Program-made: the position numbers and the translations under genes
DNA from: Candidatus Electrothrix gigas
Lineage (GTDB): Bacteria > Desulfobacterota > Desulfobulbia > Desulfobulbales > Desulfobulbaceae
DNA length: 64,000 nucleotides
NCBI GenBank assembly: GCA_022766165.1
Contig: QYLO01000004.1
Location: forward strand, 58,579 to 122,578
Reading direction: 5' to 3'
The notes under the pieces: model-generated
Told to the model about the DNA's origin: nothing
Database searches by the model: none
Seen by the model: only the letters and a program-made list of their open reading frames with translations
Shown: piece after piece, positions 16,278-26,000 of the stretch
Numbering within the stretch: the stretch's first letter is position 1
How the letters are laid out: each line of letters opens with the position of its first letter

Positions 16278-18476
16278 GTGAATATACGAAAAAGTGCAGG
16301 TGCATTGCTGGTTCCGTTGGCTCTGGGTACAGCAGGAGTTGGTATTACTGATTGTTACGCAGCTAAACGTCCGAATATAATAAATATTATGTTGGACGAT
16401 CTGGGTTTTTCCGATTTAAAGCCATTTGGTTCGGAGATTGACACAAAGAATATTCAGGCCCTCGCAGACGAGGGTGTTATCCTGACAAATTTTTATGCAG
16501 CACCGACGTCAACACCGGGTCGAGCAATGCTGTTTACAGGAAAATCAAGTCATGCTGCCGGGGTTGGCATTATGCCTGTCTCAAGCACGCCCACGGAAGA
16601 ATCTATCATAAATAAGCCAGAGTATCAGGGACGCCTATCGTTGGATGTTCCTTCATTTCCAAGACTACTGAAAGATAGCGGATACTACACCATGTTTACC
16701 GGCAAATGGGATTTATCAGAAATAGCGACGGTGCCAGTCATAGCGACGGTGCCAGCCACGGCAGGACAGACACCGCCTGCGGCATTTTCTGATGATGCCG
16801 ATCTGACAGCTCAGACAGCCTATCTCACGGCCTATGGGGAATATCTCACGGCCTATGAGGAATATTTCGATACATATAAACCTAGCGTAGTGGCACCGAG
16901 TCCACCAAAAGCACCAACGGAAGCTAGTCTGCAGGATCAATATAATAATTTACTCGGTACATATAATACGTTAGAAGAAGAGCATTCTGCTATGGAGAAA
17001 ATTCAGATGGCGGCACATGACCCTTTTGTGCGAGGGTTTTCAATAACTCGTGCTGCTCTGGTTCCGGGCGGAGGAAATCATTTTTCCACGAATGGGTTGT
17101 TGGGAGATACTGCCGACCCGTTTACCCCTTGGGAACTCGTGTATCCCATCGGGAATCCCAAAAACGATAATCCAGACTATCTGTATACCGACAACGGAGT
17201 TGGCATTACAAAATTCAGTGAGGATTTCTATTCGACAGCATACTACACGAAGATGGCCATTGAGATGCTGGATGGCAGAGATACGGATAAACCCTTTTAT
17301 CTTTGCGTTAGCTATACAGCGCCCCATAATGCCGTACAGGCTCCGGCTGAGGAAACAGCAAAGCACATAGACACGTACCGCAACAAGGGATGGAATACTA
17401 TCCGTAAAGAGCGTTTTAAAAGGCAGTTAGATAAGGGGTTTTGGCCGCGTAAAACACTTGAAGATCTGCCTCCGATCCCTGGTGACAGGGGCTGGGAGAA
17501 CGTTCCTGACGGATCTGACCTGCTTCCAGCAACAGACACAAAGGCAGCAGGTGCAGATCCGCATGGTTTTAGTAAAAATGTCTATGGCGGAAAGGACTAT
17601 TCTGCTAAAGAAATGGCAGCCTATGCTGCTATGATTGCAATTCTTGATGAAAATATCGGAAAACTCATCCAACACCTTAAAGATATTGATGAATATGACA
17701 ATACAGTGATATTCCTGCATGCTGATAACGGTGCTGGCAACGGGATTTTCAGAGATGTTAGTTGGGCTATTAATACTTATGAAAATATTGGCAACAGAGA
17801 TTCCTATGTAGGGGTTGATACCGAGTGGACCATTACCTCAAATACACCGTTTACAGAGCAGAAAGCAAGCGTAAAAGAGGGGGGATGGCATACTGCGGCT
17901 ATTATCCGTCATCCAAAATGGAACTCAAAGGGTAAAAAAGTTGACCTTCTTACTTCTGTAACAGACTTTGCTCCAATGATTCTTGATATGGCGGGAGTCA
18001 GTTACCCAAGTGAATGGATTAACCCACTGACGACCGAGACGAAGCAAAACAAGTCAATGGAGGGTATAGTTGCGCTGAAAGAAAAAAGAAGTACGGCAGT
18101 AGTGCCGTTGAACGGGAATTTTTTTGTTGTAGGCAGTAACGGAATAACAGAAAACAAGACGGAGCGTTATCTGGCCTTTGAGATAGTGGGTAAGGTAGGC
18201 CTGCGCAAAGGAGACTGGAAGCTGGTCAAAGATAGCTGTAACGCTCCTGTTCAGCTCTTCAATCTCGCAGATGACCCCTTTGAAACCAACGATCTGGCAG
18301 GAACTCAAACTGATAAGCTGCAGGAATTAACGAATTGGTATAGTGAGTATATGGCAGCCAACAACATTATAGAGCGAACCTCTTATAGAGGGCAAGCGTG
18401 TACCAAATTTTTCGGTGGTGGTAGCATGCAAATGCAAAATCACCTAGACTACCTAGACTACCAGCTTAGGCCGTGA
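16278..18476 (+). CDS. secreted Ser-type sulfatase
   Basis: A 732-aa alkaline-phosphatase-superfamily sulfatase. The N-terminus is signal-like (about residues 1-28, ending DCYA). Metal ligands appear at MLDD (D40, D41). The modification motif is S78-T-P-G-R82, the Ser form of C/S-x-P-x-R, with Gly where Ser or Ala is usual. Further conserved parts are TGKWDLSE, the YTAPHNAVQAP segment and HADNGAGNG. An insert at about residues 150-240, with Ala/Pro/Thr-rich sequence and two short duplications (DNA 16725-16760 and 16825-16866), is unlike typical arylsulfatases. The GTG start has GGGAGAG upstream; the ATG just before it hits a stop at once. The anSME before it should activate it. The substrate, a sulfate ester, is unknown. 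Confidence 0.9.
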   Translation: MNIRKSAGALLVPLALGTAGVGITDCYAAKRPNIINIMLDDLGFSDLKPFGSEIDTKNIQALADEGVILTNFYAAPTSTPGRAMLFTGKSSHAAGVGIMPVSSTPTEESIINKPEYQGRLSLDVPSFPRLLKDSGYYTMFTGKWDLSEIATVPVIATVPATAGQTPPAAFSDDADLTAQTAYLTAYGEYLTAYEEYFDTYKPSVVAPSPPKAPTEASLQDQYNNLLGTYNTLEEEHSAMEKIQMAAHDPFVRGFSITRAALVPGGGNHFSTNGLLGDTADPFTPWELVYPIGNPKNDNPDYLYTDNGVGITKFSEDFYSTAYYTKMAIEMLDGRDTDKPFYLCVSYTAPHNAVQAPAEETAKHIDTYRNKGWNTIRKERFKRQLDKGFWPRKTLEDLPPIPGDRGWENVPDGSDLLPATDTKAAGADPHGFSKNVYGGKDYSAKEMAAYAAMIAILDENIGKLIQHLKDIDEYDNTVIFLHADNGAGNGIFRDVSWAINTYENIGNRDSYVGVDTEWTITSNTPFTEQKASVKEGGWHTAAIIRHPKWNSKGKKVDLLTSVTDFAPMILDMAGVSYPSEWINPLTTETKQNKSMEGIVALKEKRSTAVVPLNGNFFVVGSNGITENKTERYLAFEIVGKVGLRKGDWKLVKDSCNAPVQLFNLADDPFETNDLAGTQTDKLQELTNWYSEYMAANNIIERTSYRGQACTKFFGGGSMQMQNHLDYLDYQLRP

Positions 18477-18531
18477 CAAAAGTTCGGGTTCTGCGCAAGT
18501 TCCTGAGTTTGCAGGTTTTCCTATCTTAAAC

Positions 18532-18556
18532 CCCTGAATCCTTTACAGATTCAGGG
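18532..18556 (+). terminator. hairpin after the sulfatase gene
   Basis: A perfect 9-bp stem, CCCTGAATC and GATTCAGGG, with a 7-nt loop, 55 bp after the sulfatase stop. No T-run follows directly; T-rich DNA comes at 18628-18648. It separates the sulfatase genes from the biosynthetic cluster. The rest of 18477-18748 has no gene and presumably holds the cluster promoter, which I cannot place. Confidence 0.5.
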
Positions 18557-18748
18557 ATCAGTAAGTTACTGAGACACCCAAAACGTGGAATCTGCCGATT
18601 TTTCGTTTCGGCTGCGTAACTCAGTTATTAATTTTTTTGATTTTTTTACGTAACGTATTCCTGCTCAATGCATTTAGGCCCATACTTATCTTCGGGAAAG
18701 AATCACGCCAAACTCCGGTTACAACAGGACAGGCTTTGAGCAGGAACT

Positions 18749-21700
18749 ATGGAACTCTTTAAATTCCTCTGGACCGCATCAGGAGCCGAGACCCTGCGCA
18801 TCACGATTCTTGTGGTTATCAACGGCCTGGCTGGCGGTATGCTGCTCATCTTTTTGCCCGATGCTGCGATCCATCTTCACCCAAAGGGACGTTACCTGTT
18901 TTATGGAGTGCTGCTTCTCGTCAACATTGCTGTTTTTTTAATATCACGGCATACAGTGCAGTTGAAGACGGAAGCCTTGGCTGGTAAGGCTGTGGATCAA
19001 ATGATTTTGCGAATGACCAACACGGTTCGCCACACAGAGCTTATTGAATTTCAGCAATTGAGCCAGGAAGACATCTTTCTCAGTGTTGCAGCCTCACGAA
19101 CCATCAGTACAGCAGCAAGCAAACTGATGGAAAGTTTTCAGGCCTACATTACGTTGCTCGTGGGCTGGTTTTATATTGCCTTCTATATCTCCTCGCTCTT
19201 TGGCCTGATTCTGCTTGGGGTCCGCATGTTGCAGGTTCTGTTGCAGGAAATGTTTGGAAAAATTATCTTTTCTTATGTCAGAGAGCATCAGCAGGAAGAG
19301 AAGGAAGTTTTTGCCGCCCTGCAGAATCAACTTTATGGGTTTAAAGAATTAAAGTTTAACAAAAAGAAACGGGAGGACATTTTTTCAAACTATCTGCTTC
19401 CCAAAATAGAAGCAGGCAAAAGAAAACGAATTACCGCCAGTCTGTATACTGCTGAACTGTTGCTTACCAATATACTGACGCATATGCTGTGCATGGTCTG
19501 CTGCATCACCCTTTCTTCGTCTCTACCGCCCTATGAAGTTTCCAAGGTGGTCATCATCATGTTCTTTTTTTTACAGAATGACATGCTGATCAATGCCTCA
19601 GTCCAAAATGTTATTGAAGGCAATGTCGCCTTACAGAAATTACGCCAGCTTTTTCCTCTCAATTCAATGCGAAGCGCAACGGAAGCTGTGCCTGATCCTG
19701 TTCGTCAAGAAGATGAACGATTTCAGTCCATCCGAATTGATCAGGTTGGTTTCAGCTATCCAGTGTCCGATAACGGACAGGGCTTTTCCATAACCATTGA
19801 CGACCTGACCATCAACGCAGGAAAAATCCTTTTTGTCGTAGGAGGCAACGGGAGCGGTAAGTCTACTTTTATGAATTTGTTGACAGGCCTATACTCTCCT
19901 GATTGCGGGATAATCGAAATTGATGGACAGCCGATCTCCACTGGTGAATATCGAGATATGTTTTCTACTGTTTTTAATGATTTTCACCTTTTTGATAAGT
20001 TTTATGGTATTGAAAAAGTAGATGAACAACGGGTACAAGAGCTTCTGCAATTAACTGGTCTTGCTGGCAAGACACAATACAAATCGGAAAAATTTACCAC
20101 GCAAGATCTCTCCACTGGACAGCGAAAACGACTGGCCTTAGTTATCGCAATGATTGAGGATCGACCCATCTTTATTTTTGATGAATGGGCGGCTGATCAG
20201 GACCCACATTTTCGCCGTTTTTTTTATGAAGATATCCTCCCCTCTCTTGCAGCCCAAGGAAAAACCATTATTGCAGTGACCCATGACGACCGTTATTTTC
20301 ACCTTGCAGATAAGGTCGTTCGCATGGAATACGGTCGGATAGCCGAACAATGGTGTCCTGACCGCTCTTCCCGAAAAAAGTCTGCTGATCTGCTCCAGAA
20401 TGATACTGCGACCGCTAAAATATCTCTCCATCCGAAACGACAACGACAACAGCAGACTGCCGAGCATCAGGAAGGAGAGAGTGACAGTGGAATATGGGAC
20501 CAGTTTAACCAGTTCTTTCTGGATGAACAACAGGCTGGCCGAAAAATTTTTCTCATGCTGTCTCTGTTTGTTATAAGTGTAGTGGCTGTGACTATAATAA
20601 TACTACATGCATCAACTGAACAAATGACAACTGTCCAGTATATAAGCTTTATCTTCTGTTTGGTTGTCATGGTGATGAGCTTCCGGCGTCTTCAAAAGAC
20701 ATATCATCACATTGTGCAGAAGCGAATCGCTTTGATGCGTATTGATGTCATGAATCATGTGCGGCAAACAGATCTGCTGACAGTAAGAAAAATTGGAACA
20801 GGGAGGATATATGCTGCCCTTACCTCGGATATCAGTGCTGTTGCCTCGACCTCAAATATTGTTCTGCTCTGTATCCAAGGTGGAACACGCATGGGGATGA
20901 TCTATCTCTATTTGGCAATTCTTTCCCCATCAGCTTTTCTGCTCGTCCTCCTGTTGACCGGTCTTGGTGCATTTTTTTATTTTGGAAATCATATCAAAAC
21001 GATTAAACTCTTTGAGCAAATTGAGACGCAACAGAAAAAAATTTTCGATTCGCTCCATCATCTGCTAGACGGATTCAAGGAACTCAAAATCAGCAGCAGA
21101 AAGAGTAATGATTTCTACCGACAAGCTCTGCGGCAGGGCATAGCAAGGCTGCGAACACTCCGGTTAAGTTCCATAGGCTACTATAACAATAATGCCACGA
21201 TCACCTACGGATTTTGGATGAGTAGCATGCTGCTTATCCTCTTTTTTCTGCCTTGGATTGGACTGGCTATACCCGCTCATACCCTGCCGATCGTTATCGG
21301 TCTTATTCTTACGATGCCTCTTCGTCAAGTAATTGATCTTTACTCTCAATTTCATATAGCCTTTCTTTCCATCCAGAGCCTGTTTCGTTTTGAGAATCGA
21401 ATGAAAAATTTAGGGAGGGAACCTGAAGCGCTTGCGGGCGCTGAAGACTTACGAACCTATACTTCAATTCGCTACGAAAATATCGCCTTTACCTATCAGA
21501 GCAACGACGAGCGTCCCTTCAGTATCGGCCCGCTAAATATATCCTTCACAGCAGGAGAAACAGTCTTTATTACAGGCGGCAACGGCAGTGGCAAATCTAC
21601 GCTGATGAATGTTATCACCGGGCTGTATCCGTCAGACTCTGGCCGGATTATCCTGAATCAAGACAAGGAAGTGGATATACGGCAATATCGGGAATTATTT

Positions 21701-22114
21701 TCTGTTATTTTTACTGATTTTAAACTGTTTGACCGGCTGTACGGTATGCGAGAAGAAGTTGATGAAGAAAAACTCCAGGCCCTCCTCACACGCTTTGGTT
21801 TGGAAAAAAAGGTGCAATGGATTGACGGCAGATTCAGTACCCTTGATCTTTCCACTGGTCAAAAAAAACGACTAGCTCTGATCACTACCATTATGGAGGA
21901 CAAACCTATTTTTATTCTGGATGAGTGGGCTGCGGATCAGGACCCGTATTTCCGAGAATACTTTTACACTACTCTGCTCCCTGAATTCAAAGAGCAGGGC
22001 AAGACCGTTATCGCTGTCACCCATGACGATATGTACTTTCAGACCGCAGACCGAGTTCTGTATCTGGAGTACGGCCAACTCAAGGATGCTGACCCACTTA
22101 CCGATCATCTCTGA
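18749..22114 (+). CDS. double-length cyclic-peptide-type ABC exporter (two fused SyrD/PvdE-like half-transporters)
   Basis: A 1121-aa protein made of two complete membrane-plus-ATPase halves, about residues 1-555 and 595-1121, joined by a charged Gln/Lys-rich linker. Each half has about six membrane helices, then a nucleotide-binding domain: Walker A GGNGSGKST (at 365 and 943), signature DLSTGQRKRLAL or DLSTGQKKRLAL, Walker B with FDEWAADQDP or LDEWAADQDP, and a switch His in AVTHDD. The sequences match the cyclic-peptide exporter family (SyrD, PvdE), normally single halves of about 550 aa that dimerise. It should export the product of the adjacent NRPS-PKS genes across the inner membrane. 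It is the first gene of the cluster and ends 13 bp before the thioesterase. Confidence 0.9.
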   Translation: MELFKFLWTASGAETLRITILVVINGLAGGMLLIFLPDAAIHLHPKGRYLFYGVLLLVNIAVFLISRHTVQLKTEALAGKAVDQMILRMTNTVRHTELIEFQQLSQEDIFLSVAASRTISTAASKLMESFQAYITLLVGWFYIAFYISSLFGLILLGVRMLQVLLQEMFGKIIFSYVREHQQEEKEVFAALQNQLYGFKELKFNKKKREDIFSNYLLPKIEAGKRKRITASLYTAELLLTNILTHMLCMVCCITLSSSLPPYEVSKVVIIMFFFLQNDMLINASVQNVIEGNVALQKLRQLFPLNSMRSATEAVPDPVRQEDERFQSIRIDQVGFSYPVSDNGQGFSITIDDLTINAGKILFVVGGNGSGKSTFMNLLTGLYSPDCGIIEIDGQPISTGEYRDMFSTVFNDFHLFDKFYGIEKVDEQRVQELLQLTGLAGKTQYKSEKFTTQDLSTGQRKRLALVIAMIEDRPIFIFDEWAADQDPHFRRFFYEDILPSLAAQGKTIIAVTHDDRYFHLADKVVRMEYGRIAEQWCPDRSSRKKSADLLQNDTATAKISLHPKRQRQQQTAEHQEGESDSGIWDQFNQFFLDEQQAGRKIFLMLSLFVISVVAVTIIILHASTEQMTTVQYISFIFCLVVMVMSFRRLQKTYHHIVQKRIALMRIDVMNHVRQTDLLTVRKIGTGRIYAALTSDISAVASTSNIVLLCIQGGTRMGMIYLYLAILSPSAFLLVLLLTGLGAFFYFGNHIKTIKLFEQIETQQKKIFDSLHHLLDGFKELKISSRKSNDFYRQALRQGIARLRTLRLSSIGYYNNNATITYGFWMSSMLLILFFLPWIGLAIPAHTLPIVIGLILTMPLRQVIDLYSQFHIAFLSIQSLFRFENRMKNLGREPEALAGAEDLRTYTSIRYENIAFTYQSNDERPFSIGPLNISFTAGETVFITGGNGSGKSTLMNVITGLYPSDSGRIILNQDKEVDIRQYRELFSVIFTDFKLFDRLYGMREEVDEEKLQALLTRFGLEKKVQWIDGRFSTLDLSTGQKKRLALITTIMEDKPIFILDEWAADQDPYFREYFYTTLLPEFKEQGKTVIAVTHDDMYFQTADRVLYLEYGQLKDADPLTDHL

Positions 22115-22127
22115 TAAAAAATTTCTC

Positions 22128-22883
22128 ATGAAGATAAAACTGCTTATGCTACCGTTTTCCGGTGGTGCTGCCCATGTATTCAATCCGTTTTTTGACTTTG
22201 CTCCTTCTTGGCTGACTCTGATTCCCACAGACCTGCCGGGACACGGCAGAAGATTCAGTGAACCGCTCTTAACGGATATCCATGCAATAGTTGATGATCT
22301 TCTTCTTCAGCTTTCCCATGAGATGACTGAACCGTATGCAGTGTACGGACATAGCTTCGGAGCTGTACTTGCCTATCTGCTCTGTCGAAAAACTATCGCC
22401 CAAGGCCTTCCTGTTCCGCTGCATCTTTTTGTTTCTGGCCGGAGAAGCCCAACCTGTAGCAACGATGAAGTGCTTCATACGTTACCAGCTAGGGAATTTC
22501 TCCAAGGTGTGCTGTCTTACGGGGGAATCTCTCAGGAAATATTAAAAGAACCAGAGTTGATAAAAATGCTTCTTCCTGTATTACGTACGGATTTCACTGC
22601 TGTTGAAAACTATATCTACCGACCAGAGCCTCCTTTGCAGATACCGGTGACGGCAATGGGTGGAACAGAGGATCATAAGGTTCCGTTTGAGCAGATAATA
22701 CGCTGGCAGGATATTACGGCACATAGGTTGAGAGCAGAAAAATGTGTTGGCGGTCATTTTTTCCCTTTTCTTGACCCTAAAAAAATCATGGAACTTGTTC
22801 ATGATATACTGTGTCAAGTACCACAAATATCTTTTAGTAGACCTACCTCTCCAGTCTTTTTTAGCAAAAAAAACAGCAACTAA
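22128..22883 (+). CDS. type II thioesterase of the NRPS-PKS cluster
   Basis: A 251-aa alpha/beta hydrolase of the GrsT type. It has the N-terminal FSGGAAHVFNPF motif, the nucleophile motif GHSFGA (S76), and the C-terminal GGHFF containing the catalytic His. Such enzymes remove wrong or stalled acyl groups from carrier proteins. The frame stays open well upstream into the ABC gene, but homology begins at MKIKLLMLPFSGG, so I use the ATG at 22128, 13 bp after the exporter stop. It is followed by a C8 T9 homopolymer stretch (22886-22902) and a 171-bp gap before the NRPS gene. Confidence 0.9.
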   Translation: MKIKLLMLPFSGGAAHVFNPFFDFAPSWLTLIPTDLPGHGRRFSEPLLTDIHAIVDDLLLQLSHEMTEPYAVYGHSFGAVLAYLLCRKTIAQGLPVPLHLFVSGRRSPTCSNDEVLHTLPAREFLQGVLSYGGISQEILKEPELIKMLLPVLRTDFTAVENYIYRPEPPLQIPVTAMGGTEDHKVPFEQIIRWQDITAHRLRAEKCVGGHFFPFLDPKKIMELVHDILCQVPQISFSRPTSPVFFSKKNSN

Positions 22884-23054
22884 CACCCCCCCCTTTTTTT
22901 TTCTAAAAAGTTGCTTTTTATAATCCCTTATGTTATAAACTCGACATTCGTGAGTTTTCATTCATTTGATAAACCATGTGATATATCTGACTGAAACGAC
23001 AATGCTTGAGATTTCAGAAAGACAACCGGCATAAAAAAATAAACCGGCATAAAT

Positions 23055-26000
23055 ATGACACAAAACGCCACCCTTTCAGAAAAAAAGGTACTCTTAACGC
23101 AATTGCTGAAAGAGAAAAAGACAACATATAGTTATCCGCTTTCCTATGGGCAGAAAGCCCTCTGGTTTATTTACCAGCAGGTCCCTGAAAGTCCGGCCTA
23201 TAACATGGCTCGACCGATAGAAATCCGTGGCTCTCTAAATACAGCCGTCTTGCCTTCGGCCTTGGAGCGGCTGGTCATCCGTCATCCGATTCTACGCACA
23301 ACTGTTGCCTTAGAAGAGGGTGAACCTGTACAGGTTGTGCATCCGGCAGGTAGCTGTCAGCTAACCGAACATGATGCGGCAACTTGGTCAAAGCAGGAAT
23401 TGGACCAGGCATTACGGCTTTCCTGTGAACAACCCTTTGACCTGAAGAACGGCCCAGTCTTGCGGGTTGATCTTTTCCTTTGCGGCACTGAACACTGTAT
23501 ACTTCTCCTGACCATGCACCATCTGCTCGGAGATGCGGGTTCTTTGGTTATTTTGAGCAAAGAATTACTAACCTTATGGCAAAGCGCAGAAAAGACATCA
23601 CTTCCCCCGCTCTCTGTTTCCTATGCCGACTTTATCCGTGCAGAGCAGGCCATGCTGTCCGGTCCTCGCAGCGAGGAGCTACTTGCTTTCTGGAAGAACA
23701 ACCTGCAAGGCTGCGCAACCGAACTCAATTTGCAGACTGATTTTCCACGGCCAGCCGTGCAGACCTATAACGGGGCCTCAATACCCTATACCTTTTCCGA
23801 GGAGCTGTCTCAGGAACTGAAGCAGTTGGCCCAGCAGGAGAAAACAACCCTGTTCAACCTGATGCTGACCGCCTTTCAGATTCTGCTGCACCGCTATACC
23901 GGTCAGGAGGACATTCTGGTGGGAACGCCAACCGCCGCCGGTCGTCAGGATGCCCGTTTCTCCGAGGTCGTTGGCTATTTTGTCAACTCCGTTGTCCTCA
24001 GAGCCAATATTGATCCGGTGGCCGCTATTTCTTTTCGGGATCTTTTAGAGGTAAACCGCCGCAATATTATGGAGGTATTGGAACATGCTGCCTGCCCCTT
24101 TCCTCTGCTGGTTAAAAATTTGCAACCAAAACGAGATGCCAGCTACTCTCCGCTGTTTCAGGTGATGCTAGACTTTAAAGCAGCAGATTTTGCTCCGACC
24201 GCTCTTCCCGGCCTGCTGGTCAGCTCTGTGGAAATGGGTCAGATGGAAGGGCAGTTTGATCTCAATCTGAGTGTATATGAAGGCGAACAGTTGAGCGGTC
24301 ATTTGAATTACAACCGTGATTTATTCAGACCGGAAACAGTGCAGCGGATAATCACCCATTTTGAAGTGCTGCTCACCGCCGTTGTCCAACATTTCGATCA
24401 GCCGGTTAACCAGCTTCCGCTTATGCCAGAGCAGGAAATCAGTCAACTGATGAACTGGAACAACACTGACCGGAATTATCCCGGCAAAGAGCAAACTCTT
24501 GCTGATCTGTTTGAAACACAGGTAAGAAAAACACCGGATAATACAGCCCTGATTTTTGGAGGACAACAAATAACCTACAGCCAGCTCAACGAACGGGCCA
24601 ATCAGCTGGCCCATGAGCTGCTGGCCCGTAAGAACGATAATAACCCGCTGATCGCCATCTGTCTGGAGCGTTCTCTGGAAATGGTCATTGGCCTGCTTGC
24701 CATTCTCAAGGCAGGTTGTGCCTACGTACCCATTGATCCAGAATATCCACGAGAACGGATCAGGTACATGTTGGAAGATAGTGCGGCCCCGGTTCTGCTC
24801 ACCCGGAGTCATCAGGTAGACAGTCTGCCTTTGGAGGAACTGGATCATACATGCCTTATTCTGGCGCTGGATACGGAATTCCCGTCTGGACAGACGACAG
24901 CCGACCCGAAAGTCCCTAGGACAGTTGATGATCTCGCTTATATGATCTACACTTCAGGCTCGACTGGAAAACCCAAAGGGGCGTTGAATGCACACAGCGG
25001 TATTGTCAACCGCTTGCTCTGGATGCAGGAAACCTATCAGCTGACAGCAGAGGACCGTGTTCTTCAAAAAACGACTTTCAGCTTTGACGTCTCTGTTTGG
25101 GAGTTTTTCTGGCCGTTGATTACCGGTGCAGGTCTGGTGGTCGCCAAGCCGGAAGGCCATAAAGACCCAGTCTATCTTGCTGACCTGATCAAAGAGCATC
25201 AGGTCACGACCCTTCATTTTGTTCCCTCCATGCTCCAGACCTTCCTCACCCATACAGATGCCGCTTTGTGCCGCAGTCTGGTTCGAGTAATCTGCAGCGG
25301 TGAAGCTCTGACTCCAGAACATGTCCGACAATTTTTCAATACGTTTGGAGAACTTGGTACAGAGCTACATAATCTCTACGGCCCGACAGAAGCGGCCATT
25401 GATGTGAGTCACCATCCCTGTTCCCCGCAAGATGCTGACAGCCTCTCCATCCCCATCGGTAAACCGGTGGCCAATACCAAGCTCTATGTGCTGGATGTGA
25501 ACCGCCAACTGGTACCCGTCGGTGTTCCCGGAGAACTCTATATCGGAGGAGTTCAAGTCGGACGTGGCTATCTCAACCGTCCTGACCTGACGGAAAAGGC
25601 ATTTCTCAACGTGGAACTGTTTGGCAGAGAGGAACGGGTATACAAAACCGGAGATCTGGCCAAATGGCTGCCCGACGGCAATTTGGAATATCTTGGTCGG
25701 ATTGACCATCAGATCAAACTGCGTGGTTTCCGCATTGAGCTGGGCGAGATAGAGTCGGCAATGCTCCAGTTTCCCGGTATCAGTGAATGCGTTGTAATTG
25801 CACGGGAAACCGGTGCTGGCTCCGGACAGCTGGTCGCCTATGCTGTCAGCCGAGACCAAAGTCTTTCGGAAATAGATCCGGCCCGGCAGGTGAAGGAATA
25901 CCTCAAACAGAAACTGCCGGACTACATGGTTCCGGCAATCGTTCTGTTTCTTGAGGGGCTGCCGCTGACAGCCAACGGCAAGATCGACCGGAAGGCTTTG

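Noticed and set aside
21921..22127. N-terminal extension of the type II thioesterase into the exporter gene
   Set aside because: The frame is open by chance over the ABC ATPase; homology begins at the ATG at 22128.
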